From Hankyongella ginsenosidimutans (GTDB lineage Bacteria > Pseudomonadota > Alphaproteobacteria > Sphingomonadales > Sphingomonadaceae): 64,000 nt of DNA. The position numbers were made by a program, and so were the translations under genes. Under the pieces are notes generated by a model. That model searched no databases. It saw only the letters and a program-made list of their open reading frames with translations, and was not told the DNA's origin. The stretch is taken from NCBI RefSeq assembly GCF_005144965.1, contig NZ_CP039704.1:2816810-2880809 (forward strand). Direction: 5' to 3'. Shown here piece by piece: positions 1 through 9,924 of the stretch. The stretch's first letter is position 1. Each line of letters starts with the position of its first letter.

Positions 1-334
1 GCCATCTGCCGGAGGACCTGCGGCTGGAATTGCAGGTGCTCAGCCGGCGCATGACGCTGGCGCACAGCGCCATCAGCCTGGGCACGGCCTCTGCCCTGTT
101 CGTCTGCGTGCTGGTCGCCCTGCTGTTTCTCTCCGGCCTGACCGGCAGCAACCTGGGCGCCTGGTCGCCGTCGCCTTCATTCTGGCGATGAGCCTTTTGG
201 CGCTTGGCCTCACCCTGTTCCTGATCGAGATGTATATCGCCACCCGCTCCGTGCGCGTGCGCCGCGACCTGCTCATGGAGGCGCACGCGACGCGGACTGA
301 CGATCCTGCACCGCCGCCAACAGGGAGGGACTGA
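1..334 (+). CDS. DUF2721 family membrane protein (5'-partial, frameshifted)
   Basis: The gene is cut by the window start. The visible part begins with LSRRMTLAHSAISLGTASA, a pattern I associate with DUF2721 membrane proteins, followed by a hydrophobic stretch (VCVLVALLFLSGLTG). A second hydrophobic segment (AFILAMSLLALGLTLFLIE) is followed by YIATRSVRVRR. The two halves lie in different frames and join near position 160, consistent with a single lost base. The stop is TGA at 332-334, four bases before the next ATG, so it is probably co-transcribed with the downstream peptidase gene. The molecular function of the family is unknown. Family assignment is by pattern recognition only. Confidence 0.6.
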   Translation, partial: PSAGGPAAGIAGAQPAHDAGAQRHQPGHGLCPVRLRAGRPAVSLRPDRQQPGRLVAVAFILAMSLLALGLTLFLIEMYIATRSVRVRRDLLMEAHATRTDDPAPPPTGRD

Positions 335-337
335 GCG

Positions 338-1189
338 ATGAAGTGGCGCAACGCACGGCAAAGCGACAACATCGAGGACCGGCGCGGCCAGCCGGGTCGG
401 CGCATGGCCGGTCTGCCGCTCGGCGGCAAGGGCGGCCTGCTGGGGCTGGTGGTCATCATCGGGATCTCGATGCTGCTGGGGTTAATCCGCTGCAGGTGCT
501 GAGCGGGCTGGAGGGCGCGGCGTCGCAGGACGTCGCGGCACCCCGGTCGACGCGCAGGCGGAGCAGCCGCAGGTCGAATTCGCCTCCCGCGTGCTGGGGA
601 CACGGAAGATGTCTGGGGTCAGATCCTGCCGAGTTACCAGCCCGCAACCCTCGTGCTCTACCGGGCGCAGACACCGACCGCCTGCGGTCCGGGCGCGGCA
701 TCGGCCGGCCCCTTCTACTGCCCCGGCGACAGGAAGGTGTATCTGGATCTGTCATTCCTCGAAGAACTGCAAAGCCGCTTCGGCGCGCCGGGCGATTTTG
801 CCGCCGCCTACGTCATCGCCCACGAAGTCGGCCACCATGTCCAGACCCTGACCGGCATCTCCGGGAAAGTCCGGCAGGCGCAGCAGGGTGCCGACGAACG
901 CACGGCCAACGTCCTGCAGGTGCGCATGGAACTGCAGGCGGACTGCTATGCCGGCGTCTGGGCACACCATGCCGAGGGGCGCAACCTCCTGGAAGCCGGC
1001 GACGTGCAGGAAGCGATGGGTGCGGCTGCCGCTGTCGGTGACGACACGTTGCAGAAGCAGGCAACCGGCCGTGTGGTGCCGGATGCCTTTACCCATGGTT
1101 CAGCGGCGCAGCGCCAGCGCTGGTTCATGGCCGGCTACCAGAACGGAAATCCGAACGCCTGCGATACCTTTGCCGCGCGAGCCCTCTAG
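338..1189 (+). CDS. ypfJ: YpfJ/KPN_02809-type neutral zinc metallopeptidase (frameshifted)
   Basis: This is a membrane-anchored putative zinc metallopeptidase. It starts MKWRNARQSDNIEDRRG, which is typical of the family. One transmembrane segment follows (GLLGLVVIIGISMLLG, about residues 35-50), then a linker and the peptidase domain. The domain carries the zinc-binding motif HEVGHH, a downstream glutamate-containing MELQADCYAGVW helix, and the family's C-terminal GYQNGNPNACDTF motif. The N-terminal, linker and catalytic parts are in shifted frames near 480 and 540-600, so the linker sequence is unreliable. Length, about 280 residues, is normal. The TAG stop lies inside the TCTAGA that begins repeat A1. 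The physiological substrate is unknown. Confidence 0.85.
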
Positions 1190-1257
1190 ACCTTGATCGT
1201 TTCAGATTGAATCAATCTGAAACGTGAATCATGGTCTAAATTGTTGATAAGAGCCTG
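1185..1257. repeat. Palindromic repeat family A, copy 1
   Basis: A roughly 70-base element containing an 11-base-arm palindrome (TTTCAGATTGA / TCAATCTGAAA, 1200-1222) followed by GTGAATCATGGTCTAAATTG and TTGATAAGAGCCTG. An almost identical copy in opposite orientation lies at 27014-27086, with divergent copies at 41599 and 50792. It sits between the convergent ypfJ and putA genes, and its TCTAGA contains the ypfJ stop codon. It may act as a bidirectional terminator or mRNA-end hairpin, although no U-run follows the stem. Confidence 0.8.
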
Positions 1258-1272
1258 TTAAAGCCCGTTGCT

Positions 1273-4200
1273 CTAACCCTCGTTCATCGTGAACAGCTGG
1301 GTGTTGCCGCCGGTTGCTGCGACATTGACCGTGTAGGTGCGCTCGCTGGCGAAGCGATGGAGGTAATAGGGGCCGCCCGCCTTCGGCCCGGTGCCGGAAA
1401 GGCCAGCGCCACCGAACGGCTGCACGCCGACCACAGCCCCGGTCATGGAACGGTTGATGTAGGTGTTGCCGCAGCGGCTGGCTGCGAACACACGCCGCGC
1501 CGTACCCTCCAGCCGCGAGTGCACGCCCATCGTCAGGCCGTAGCCGGTCGCGCGAATGTCGGCGAGCAGCGCATCAAGCCCGCTGGCCGGGTAGCGCAGC
1601 ACATGCAGGATCGGACCGAATTCCTCGCGCGTCAGCTCTTTGATGCTGCCGATTTCGATAAGGTGCGGTGCGACAAAGCTGCCATGCGCATGCGCTTCGC
1701 CGAGCGGCAGCGCCTTCAGGATGCGCGCCGTTTCCCGCATGCGCGCGATATGCGCCATCAGCCCGTCGGCGGCGGCCTGCGAAATCACCGGGCCGATGTC
1801 GCTTGAGAGCTTCGACGGATCACCAAGTACAAGCGTGTCCATCGCGCCCGTAATCATCGCGATCATGGTGTCGGCGATATCGTCCTGCAGGCACAGCACC
1901 CGCAGGGCCGAGCAACGCTGACCGGCGCTGAGGAACGCGGACGCGATGACGTCGTCGACAACCTGTTCGGGCAAGGCCGTCGAGTCGACGATCATGGCGT
2001 TCTGGCCGCCGGTCTCAGCGATCAGGGTGGCGATGGGGCCGTCCCGGTTCGCAAGCGCCCGGTTGATGCGCTGGGCGGTGACGGTCGACCCGGTGAAGGC
2101 GACGCCGGCCACCCGGTCGTCCGGCAACAGCCAGCCGCCGAGCGCCGGGCCGGAGCCGGGCAGCAGGTGCAGCACGTCCTTCGGGACGCCGGCCTCGTGC
2201 AGCAGACGCACCGCCTCAAAGGCGATCAGCGGCGTCGTCTCGGCTGGTTTGGCGAGCACAGTGTTGCCGGCCGCCAGCGCCGCCGCGACCTGGCCGGTGA
2301 AAATCGCCAGCGGGAAGTTCCAGGGGCTAATGCACAGAAAGACGCCCTTGCCATGCAGGCTGAGCTGGTTGGTCTCGCCCGTCGGCCCCGGCAGCGGCTT
2401 GGGCGCACCGAAGTCTTCGCGCGTCCGCGCGGCATAGTAGCGGCAGAAATCGACCGCCTCGCGCACTTCGGCCACCGAGTCCGGCAGGGTCTTGCCCGCC
2501 TCCCGGCTCAGCAGCGCGACCAGCGGCTCGAGGCGGGCCTCCATCAGATCTGCCGCGCGCAGCGGGATATCGGCGCGCGCGTGGCCGCCCAGTGCGTCCC
2601 AGGCAGCCTGTGCGGCGCTAGCTGCATCCAGTGCCGTCAGCGCCTGGGCCTGCGTCGTCTCGGGCGCGCGCCCGACGATGATCCGCCGGTCGTGCGGTGC
2701 CGTGATCGCGACATCATGCCCGCGCACGACGGGCTGCGCATCCAGGGCGGCGACAGCGCCCGCGATGGGGCCAGCACGGCGCGGTCGCTGAGGTCACGCC
2801 CGCTCGAATTGGCGCGCTCCTCACCGTACAGGCCCTTGGGCAGGGGATGTTCGGGTGGCGAACCCGCCGAGCTGCCGGACCACCGTGCAAGGGTCGCGCG
2901 CCAGCGACGCCGGCGGCGTATCCAGGTCCATGAAGCGATTGACAAAACTGGAATTGGCGCCGTTTTCCAGCAGGCGGCGCACCAGATAGGCCAGAAGATC
3001 ACGGTGCGCCCCGACCGGCGCATAGACCCGCACCGGCGGCATGCCGGCGATCTGGCGCTGCGCCTCGGCATAGAGCAGGTCGCCCATGCCGTGCAGGCGC
3101 TGGAATTCCATGTGGCTGCGATCCTGACCCGCCAGCGCGAGGATCGCTGCCAGCGTGTGCGCGTTGTGCGTGGCAAAGGCACAGTGCAGGGCGTCCCGGT
3201 TGGCGAGCATCTTCTTCGCGCAGGCGATGTAGCTGAGGTCGGTCGAGACCTTGCGGGTGAACACCGGATAGTCCGGCAGGCCCAGTTCCTGCGCCCGCTT
3301 GATCTCGGTATCCCAATAGGCCCTTGACCAGCCGCACCACCATGCGCCGCCCGGACCTGCGCGCCAGCGCCGCCGCCCAGTCCACCACATCGAACGCACG
3401 CTTGCCGTAAGCCTGCATAGCGAACGCGAGGCCGGACCAACTGGGGTCGGTGTCGTGCGCCAGGCGTTCGATAATGTCGAGGAGAGCTCAAGCCGGTCGG
3501 CTTCCTCCGCGTCGATGGTGAACTGCATGCGCGCCCGCGCAGCCTGCTGCGCGAGTTCCAGCAGCACGGGGTACAGCCGCGCCATCGTGCGCTCCCGGTG
3601 CGCCTCATGGTAGCGCGGGTCGAGCGCCGAGAGCTTGACCGAGATGCCGTGGCCAGCCGCTTCGCCACGCTGGTCGGCCAGGGAAATCTTCGCAATCGCA
3701 TCCCGGTATGCTGCAGCATACCGCGCAGCATCGGTGTCGGTGCGTGCCCCTCGCCCAGCATGTCGAACGAGCACAGGCCCGACGTCTCCGGCTCCTTGCG
3801 GCTGCGCGCCAGCGCCTGCTCGATGGTCTGGCCCATCACGAACTCGCCGCCCATGATGCGCATCGCCTGGCGCACCGCCTGACGGATGACCGGCTCGCCC
3901 AGCCGGTTGACCAGCCGCCCGAACCAGCCCGGCGGATCGCGGGACAGATCGGGATCCATCTCGACAACCCGGCCGGTGAGCAGCAGCGCCCAGGTCGAGG
4001 CATTGACCAGCACGGAATCCGAACGGCCCAGATGGGCATCCCATCTGCCGCTGCTGATCTTCTCCGCGATCAGGCGGTCCGCCGTATCGGCATCCGGCAC
4101 CCGCAGCAGCGCTTCCGCAAGGCACATCAGCGCGACGCCCTCGCTGGTGCCCAGCCCGAACTCGGCGAGAAACGCATCCAGCTTGCCGCGCTCGCTGCGG

Positions 4201-4365
4201 CGCGTGCGCGCCCTTCGATCAGGGCGACAGCGGTCGTGCTGGCGCGCGTCAGCAGGTCGGCCGCCGGCTCAAGGAGTCGGCGAGGCGCTGCACGACGGCG
4301 GCTTCGTCCTCCAGCTTGCGGGCGGCAATCCGGTGGCGGGCGGCGGCAAGGGCGGTATCAGTCAT
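1273..4365 (-). CDS. putA: Bifunctional proline dehydrogenase / L-glutamate-5-semialdehyde dehydrogenase PutA (frameshifted)
   Basis: PutA oxidises proline to glutamate in two steps: FAD-dependent proline dehydrogenase, then NAD-dependent P5C dehydrogenase. The start chosen is ATG at 4365 (MTDTALAAARHRIAARK). There is no N-terminal ribbon-helix-helix domain, so this is the bifunctional, non-DNA-binding type of about 1030 residues. PRODH signatures include ISVKLSALDPRY, FATHNAHTLAA, LHGMGDLLY and LVRRLLENGANSSFVNR. The P5CDH half has AETGGQNAM and the catalytic cysteine in GQRCSALRVL. It ends GGAGLSGTGPKAGGPYYLHRF plus a short tail. Frame breaks occur near 4270, 3720, 3480, 3330 and 2820. It runs convergently towards ypfJ. 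No dedicated lrp-like regulator is adjacent. Confidence 0.93.
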
Positions 4366-4486
4366 GTGGGTCCCCGGTATATGCAGGCCAGAGTCGTATA
4401 ACCCGGATACAATCTGACTGCTCCCGGCTCCAGAGCCTGCAGTAATAATACTGCCCCGAGACGCAATATTTGCCTTCAGCAGGCTG

Positions 4487-5552
4487 TTAAAGCATCAAAG
4501 GCCCGTGCTGGATTTTCGGCAGGACATGGCGTGCCACCATGTCGCACTCGTTGATGTGCGGATAGCCGGAAAGGATGAAGGCATCGATGCCTTCCGCCTG
4601 ATAGGCGCGCAGCTTCGCCACCACCTGATCGGGGTCGCCGACGATGGCCGCGCCACAGCCTGAGCGCGCCCGGCCGATGCCGGTCCAGAGATTGGCCTCG
4701 ACATAACCGTCGTTTGCTTGCGCTGCAGCCCGCAGCTCTGCCTGTCGGGTGACGCCGACACTCTGACTATCCAGCGATTTCTGGCGGATCTGCTCGCCGG
4801 TCGCCGCGTCGAGCTTGCTCAGCAGCTTGTCGGCGTATGCCCGTGCCTCCGCTTCCGTCTCCCGCACCACCATGTGGGCGCGGTAACCGAACTTCAGCGT
4901 GCGGCCGTATTTCGCAGCCCGCGCCGTCATGTCGGCGATGATCGCCCGCACATTCTCCATGGTGTCCGGCCACATGAGATAGACGTCGCAGCCTTGCGCG
5001 GCGGCTTCGCGGGCGTCCTCGCTCAAGCCACCAAAGTACAGCGGCGGGCAGACGCCGGCAGTGGTGGAGACACCGGGCGGATCGAGCTCGAGTTGATAGA
5101 ATTCGCCCTTGTGGCTGAGGTGTTCGCCGCGCAGCATCGTCTTAAGGATATGCATGACCTCGACCGTGCGATCATAGCGCGCCTTGCTGGGCAGCGTCTC
5201 TCCGGGAGATCCGACGAGATGATGTTGACCGTCAGCCTGCCGCCAAGAATGCGGTCCAGAGTCGCCACGCGGCGCGCCAGTTGCGGCGGCCAGTCCTCGC
5301 CGACCCGAACCGCCCACAGCAGCCGCATGCGGCGCACCAGCGGCGCGATGGCACCGGCGAACGCTGTCGTGTCGATGCCAAGCTGATAGCCGGAGGGCAG
5401 CAGGATGTTGTCGAAGCCGCCCTTCTCCGCCTGCAGCACGATGTTGCGGCAGTGCTCCCAGCTCGACTTCAGCATCGGGTCGGGAACGCCGAGGAACTCG
5501 TAGTCGTCGTCGCAGAGGGCGGAAAACCAGCTGATTTCGCAGGGGTCGTCAT
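4487..5552 (-). CDS. smoC: SsuD-like LLM-class flavin monooxygenase, probable sulfoquinovose monooxygenase (SmoC-type)
   Basis: This is a two-component FMNH2-dependent monooxygenase of the alkanesulfonate monooxygenase family. The proposed reaction is oxygenolytic C-S cleavage of sulfoquinovose to 6-oxo-glucose plus sulfite. Visible family features are FGYRAHMVVRET (the SsuD-type active-site Arg and His), WTGIGRARSGCGAAIVGD (flavin phosphate region) and ILSGYPH (active-site Tyr). The N-terminus ISWFSALCDDDYEFLGVPD and length of about 354 residues fit. The ATG at 5552 overlaps the TGA of the upstream reductase (ATGA). One base appears lost in the CCCC run just after the start, and another near 5200. 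Substrate assignment is inferred from the adjacent sulfoquinovosidase and aldo-keto reductase. A generic alkanesulfonate or another sulfosugar is the alternative. Confidence 0.78.
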
Positions 5553-6454
5553 GGCAGGGGCGCTCCTTTCGCGGCGACGAAAACCTTGTACCAGTCTGTG
5601 CGGGTCCAGACGACCTTGAAGGCGTCGGCGGCCTCGGCGATCCGATGCGGCTGCTGCGAGCCGACGATCGGGATCGGGCGCGCAGGATGCGCCATGATCC
5701 AGCTGTAGGCGACGGCAGCGCGCGACACAGCAAACTGCGCGGCGATCCGGTCCAGTTCATCGATCACGGCCTGCTCGCGCGGGGTTCCCGCCTGGCTGAT
5801 CCGGCCTCCGCCAAGCGGCGACCACGCCAGCACGGCCAGGTTCCGCCGCATCGCCTGGTCCAGCTCGCCGTTCTCGATGGGGTCGATCCGGAACGGCGAC
5901 AGTTCCGGCTGGCTGGAGACCAGCGCAAACGGCAGAGCGGCCTGCAGGGCCTCGATCTGGTCGACCGTATGGTTCGAGACGCCGAACGCGCGCACCTTGC
6001 CCGCCTTCTGCGCGTCTTCCATGGCACGCGCGACCTCCTGCGGGTGCGTCAGGATATCCGGCCGGTGAACCTGCCAGAGGTCGATCTGCTCGACCTGCAG
6101 GCGCTTCAGCGAGATGTCGATCGCCGCGCCGAGATAGTCCGGGCTCGAATCGTACGGAACGCCGAGGACGATGCCGCCCTTGGTCGCCAGCACCATGCGC
6201 GAGCGCAGTTCCCGGTCCGCTGCAAACAATCGACCCAGCAGCAGTTCGGCGGCACCGAAGCCGCCCTGATCGACACCGTAGATATCGGCGGTGTCGAACA
6301 ACGTAATCCCGGCATCGAACGCCGCATCGACCAGCGCGCGGGCCGCCCTCAGGTCGTCGCCGTGGAACCGCCACATGCCCCAGGCGATGGAAGAGACTTC
6401 GATGTCGGTGTCGCCGAGCGTGCGACGTATTGGGACGGCGGATAAGGTACTCAT
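5549..6454 (-). CDS. smoB: Aldo-keto reductase, probable 6-oxo-glucose (SQ-pathway) reductase, SmoB-type
   Basis: An intact 301-residue NAD(P)H-dependent aldo-keto reductase. The catalytic tetrad is visible: Asp and Tyr in DTADIYG, Lys in LATKGG, His in WQVHRPD. The cofactor-binding C-terminal motif is PIPIVGSQQPHRIAEA. In the oxidative sulfoquinovose pathway described in Agrobacterium, the AKR SmoB reduces the aldehyde made by the monooxygenase to glucose, and the context supports the same role here. The gene overlaps both neighbours by four bases (ATGA at 6451-6454 and 5549-5552), implying translational coupling within a sulfoquinovosidase-regulator-AKR-monooxygenase operon. Unlike its neighbours it carries no frameshift. 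Confidence 0.8.
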   Translation of the reverse strand: MSTLSAVPIRRTLGDTDIEVSSIAWGMWRFHGDDLRAARALVDAAFDAGITLFDTADIYGVDQGGFGAAELLLGRLFAADRELRSRMVLATKGGIVLGVPYDSSPDYLGAAIDISLKRLQVEQIDLWQVHRPDILTHPQEVARAMEDAQKAGKVRAFGVSNHTVDQIEALQAALPFALVSSQPELSPFRIDPIENGELDQAMRRNLAVLAWSPLGGGRISQAGTPREQAVIDELDRIAAQFAVSRAAVAYSWIMAHPARPIPIVGSQQPHRIAEAADAFKVVWTRTDWYKVFVAAKGAPLP

Positions 6455-7523
6455 GCGTTTGCCTTGTTCTGTTTGTTTGAAGACGTCTTGCGGGCGGCGC
6501 CGGCTGTATCCTGCCTCGGGCGTGAGTCTGGCGCTGCCGTGGAGGCACGCTTGACGACTTCATGCGCGAGGCGGCGGTGTTCCATGGCTGCGCCAGTCAG
6601 CAGCAGGTCGGTCGCCGTGTAGGCCAGTTCCCGGTCGGCTGGCGGACGGTGGTCAGCGGCGGCCAGACCACCTGGGCCAGCGTGGTGTCGTCGAAGCCGG
6701 CGACCGAGACTTCGCGCGGGACCGCGATGCCATACCTGTGCGCCGTCGCCAGCACCCCCGCTGCCATATCGTCGTTGCTGGCGAAAATCGCCGTGGGACG
6801 GTTCGGCAGCGCGAAGAACTTCTCCGCCGCCGCAACGCCGCTGGCAAAATCGAACAGGCCCTGCGCCACCAGTTGCGGCTCATAGGAAATGCCTGCCCGG
6901 TCCAGCCCACGCCGGTAGCCGAACAGGCGCTCATTGCTGGCCGTGTGATTCGGATGGCCGATGATGAACGCAATGCGCCGGTGGCCAAGGTTGATGAGGT
7001 AGGTGGTCAGATCGTCCGCCGCCTGCACATCGTCCATGAACACGGATGACGTGAGCGAACGGTTGGTGCCCGGCGAGATACGCACAAACGGAATCTTGGT
7101 CTGCTCGAGCGCCTCCAGCACCGGCACGCAATCGGTGACCGGTGAGGACAGCACAACACCGTCCACATGGGTCTCGGCGATCAGGCCGCGGACCTGCTCG
7201 CCGACACCCGGATCCGCAACATCGACCGGTTGCGCCAGCAGGCGCACGCGCTCCTCGTGGCAGCGGCTCCAGCAGCCCTCCTGGATCTGATGGATGTAGT
7301 ACGGGCTGTGATTGTCATAGATCAGCGCCACCTGCCCCGAATTGGTTCCGGCAAGAATGCGCGCTGCAATGCTCGGGCGGAACCCGAGCGTGTCCATGGC
7401 ATTCTCGACGGCCTGGCGCGTCGCTGGCTTGACATAGGGATGCTTGTTCAAGACGCGCGAGACCGTTTTCACGGAAACGCCGGCACGCAACGCAACATCA
7501 CGAATCGTTGCACGTTCAGTCAT
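6451..7523 (-). CDS. LacI/GalR-family transcriptional regulator of the sulfoquinovose locus
   Basis: The N-terminal helix-turn-helix is classic LacI: TIRDVALRAGVSVKTVSRVLN with the hinge-helix region PSIAARILAGTNSGQVALIY. A periplasmic-binding-protein-like sensor domain follows (LGHRRIAFIIGHPNHTASNER, FASNDDMAAGVLATAHRYG, VSVAGFDDTTLAQVVWPPLTTVRQP). A frameshift near 6640 hides the true C-terminus, which then continues ELAYTATDLLL to a stop at 6451 overlapping the AKR start. The start ATG at 7523 overlaps the sulfoquinovosidase stop (ATGACTGA). A regulator in the middle of its own target operon suggests autoregulation. The likely effector is SQ, SQGro or a pathway intermediate (inference). 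Confidence 0.85.
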
Positions 7524-9564
7524 TCAAGCCCCCATTCTCGTGCAAACTCCTGAACAGCGCCGCAAAGCTGCTGTCAGCCCGGAAGAAGGCCGGTGCCGCC
7601 CCAACGGCGCATCAACCTCCACCCAGCCGCCACGATAGGCTTGGCCGGTCCACAGGTGAACCCAGTCGTGCGGCGGCAGGTAAAGCAAGCGGGTGCGCGC
7701 GCCTTCCACCAAAACCGGCGCCACCAGAACGTCGGGGCCGAACAGATACTGGTCCTGGATGTCGCGGCATGCACAGTCGCTCTCGAATGCCAGGAACAGC
7801 GGTCGCTGCACCGGCAGGCCGGTCGCCTCCGCCTGATCGCAGACGAAGCGGGTGTATGGCGCCAGCTGCGCATGAAGGCGCGTCTGGCGTGCGAAGTGCG
7901 CGAGAATGTCCGGGCTGCTGTCGATCTGCAGGTTCTCGTCCGGCCGGTTGCCTTCGTGCGTGCGCATGACCGGCGTGAACACCGCCAGTTCCGCCCAGCG
8001 CATCAGCAGTTCCGGCGTGCGCACATTGCCCATCAGGCTCGTGTAGCCGCCGATGTCGCTGTGGCTGTAGGCGTTGCCGACCAGGCCTGCGGACAATGCC
8101 GCGCAGATGGTGGTGCCGATACCGTCATGGCGGGTGAAATCGACGCTCTGGTCGCCGGCCCAGAGTAGCGGACAGTGCGCCTGAACGCCGCTCCAGCCTG
8201 CCCGCATGAAGAACACCGCCTCACCGCGCTTGCCGCGGCTCGCGATGGCGCGCGCATTCACCTCCGCCCAGAGCACCGGCCAGGCATTGTGCGCAAGCAT
8301 GGGATCAAGCCCGGAGTGCAGACGTACGTCGGTCGGCAGATATTCGCCGAAATCCGCCATCCAGCCGCTGAGACCGAAATCAAGCATTTCCCGCCCGATC
8401 ACCCGGTCCGCGAACCAGGCACTGGCAGCCGGATTGGTGAAGTCCACCACGCCGCAATCGAACTCGCCGAAGTCGACGAGATACGGCTGGTCGCTATCCT
8501 GCCGCAGCGCCAGATAGCCGGCGGCTGCCGCCTCGCCGTACATCGCGCCGTCCACAGCAAGATACGGGTTCACATAGCCGAGAAAACGGATGCCCCGCTG
8601 CGCGAGTTCCGCGATCCGGGTGTCCAACTGGGGTAGCGCGTCGGGCTCCACGTCCAGTCCCAGAACAGGCGGCGCCCGAAGCTGGTCTGGCGTATGCCGA
8701 CCCAGTCTTCGCACCAGAGGCCGGTGACGACCGTCCCGGCCGCGACGATTGCATCCAGACGATCGAAGCTGTTGGCACCGTCCTTCAGTCCGATGATCGC
8801 ACCAGCGATGGCCCAGTCCGGCAGGCGTGGCTGTCGCCCGAACCGATCCGAGAGCACCGACACCAACCCGGCAAGGCTGTCCGCCGCGTAGACTTCCAGC
8901 GTGCAGCCGCCAGCCCAGACTTCGATGCCATGATGGTCATCAGCCCGGAAATCGAAAAGCGTATAGGCTGTGGTGTCCACATGTAGCGCATAGCGGCGCG
9001 AGGACAGATATGTCGGCTGCGGGTAGTTGGTCGTCCAATAGTCGCCGCCGGCCATGCCCTGCGCATCCATGGCGCGCGTAAGTTCGGTGGTCTTGTCGCG
9101 TCCGACCCCGGCTCGGAGGTCCACAGCGGAAAGCGACGCCCGCGCATGTTCAGGTACGACATCTGCTCGCCGCCGCCCCAGACACGCTCATCGGGAAGTG
9201 CCGCCACCTTCAGAAACAGGCGATTGAAGCGCGCATCCGTCGCCGCGATCTCTAACCGCAGGCTATCGCCGCACTCGACGATCCGCAGGGTCAGGAGCGG
9301 TGCGGACTGCGCGTCTTCGCCCAGGAGGACTCTCAAGCCGTCATGCATGGCCTCGACCGTCGCATGCCGAAGGTCCACCACCTCGAGCAGCGCGTCACGC
9401 AGATCGAAGTTGCCGCGCACCATAATCACGTCGGGCGCACCAACGCCGATGGCTGCGAGCGGAGCGTCGGATGTATGCCGCATAAGCCGCTGACCACCGA
9501 AAGACAGATCAAACCCGCCTTCAGTTTGACAATAGTGCAGATGCGTCGCCATCGATGCCTTCAC
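7516..9564 (-). CDS. yihQ: GH31 sulfoquinovosidase (YihQ/SmoI-type)
   Basis: Retaining glycosidase releasing SQ from sulfoquinovosyl glycosides such as SQGro. Residues that mark sulfoquinovosidases are present. The CEDWVGIRQTSFGRR / LFWDW stretch carries the sulfonate-binding Arg and Trp (about residues 295 and 298, matching E. coli YihQ R301/W304). SDIGGYT carries the matching Tyr (about 503, YihQ Y508). The catalytic nucleophile Asp is in GWMADFGEYLPTD (about 400) and the acid/base Asp in WAGDQSVDF (about 467). GGGEQMSYLNMRGRRFPLWTS is also family-typical. Frameshifts occur near 9110, 8625 and 7590; the corrected C-terminus reads APAFFRADSSFAALF. GTG at 9564 is preceded by GGGGAG at 5 bases; ATG 9552 is the alternative. 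It lacks a signal peptide, so cytoplasmic. Confidence 0.93.
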
Positions 9565-9650
9565 GCCAACTCCCCATGCTGACTGTGGCGCAGATGCTGC
9601 ACTCCCGGCGGCACTCGTAGCGCCAGGTCCTCTGGCCACGCCTCAGCTTA

Positions 9651-9665
9651 TGACAACGCTTGACA
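9651..9665. promoter_or_regulatory. Weaker candidate operator
   Basis: TGACAACGCTTGACA is an imperfect inverted repeat (five of seven pairs symmetric) closer to the sulfoquinovosidase start. The TTGACA at its right end could also be a -35 element for plus-strand transcription, but no -10 box lies at the right spacing. Confidence 0.25.
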
Positions 9666-9747
9666 TATCCCCGGCAATTCTGCAACTCGAGAATTAAATG
9701 GTCACGCAGTCTGCGATGACCCAAGAAAAACAATTTTGGGGAGTTGA

Positions 9748-9762
9748 GCGCATTAAATGTGC
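9748..9762. promoter_or_regulatory. Candidate LacI-type operator (15-base palindrome)
   Basis: GCGCATTAAATGTGC: six of seven base pairs are symmetric around a central A. Its length and symmetry suit a LacI-family dimer, and it lies between the two divergent transcription units next to a LacI gene. No second copy was found at the other promoters of the locus, so it remains a candidate. Confidence 0.4.
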
Positions 9763-9924
9763 AATCTCATGGTCTTGGTCATTATCAGCGATGCGCAGCC
9801 CCAGCCGGCGATGCGCCTGCCGCCCGGCCGCGTCACGCATGGCTTGCGATAGACAAGGCAAATACGGAGCGCTCGCCAACGCACCGAAGTTTTTGATCGT
9901 AACCGCAAAGAGGAAGGACAGAAG

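Larger units (their letters stand above)
9565..9924. promoter_or_regulatory. Divergent control region between the sulfoquinovosidase operon and the TonB-dependent receptor
   Basis: A 360-base non-coding gap separates the two divergent units of the SQ locus. It holds two inverted repeats suited to a dimeric LacI-type repressor (listed separately), and a good ribosome binding site, AGGAAGGA, just before the receptor ATG at 9925. The right-hand part is locally AT-richer around 9680-9770. I could not find a convincing -35/-10 pair on either strand. Confidence 0.5.

Noticed and set aside
2167..3327. Long open frame on the plus strand opposite putA
   Set aside because: It mirrors the minus-strand coding region, has no recognisable domain and is a common artefact of high-GC DNA.
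4487..5552. Plain alkanesulfonate monooxygenase SsuD
   Set aside because: No ssuABC transporter is nearby; the operon contains a sulfoquinovosidase and an AKR. The family is the same, so the alternative remains possible.
7516..9564. Generic alpha-glucosidase or xylosidase call
   Set aside because: The sulfonate-binding Arg, Trp and Tyr of sulfoquinovosidases are present, and the neighbours are SQ-pathway enzymes.
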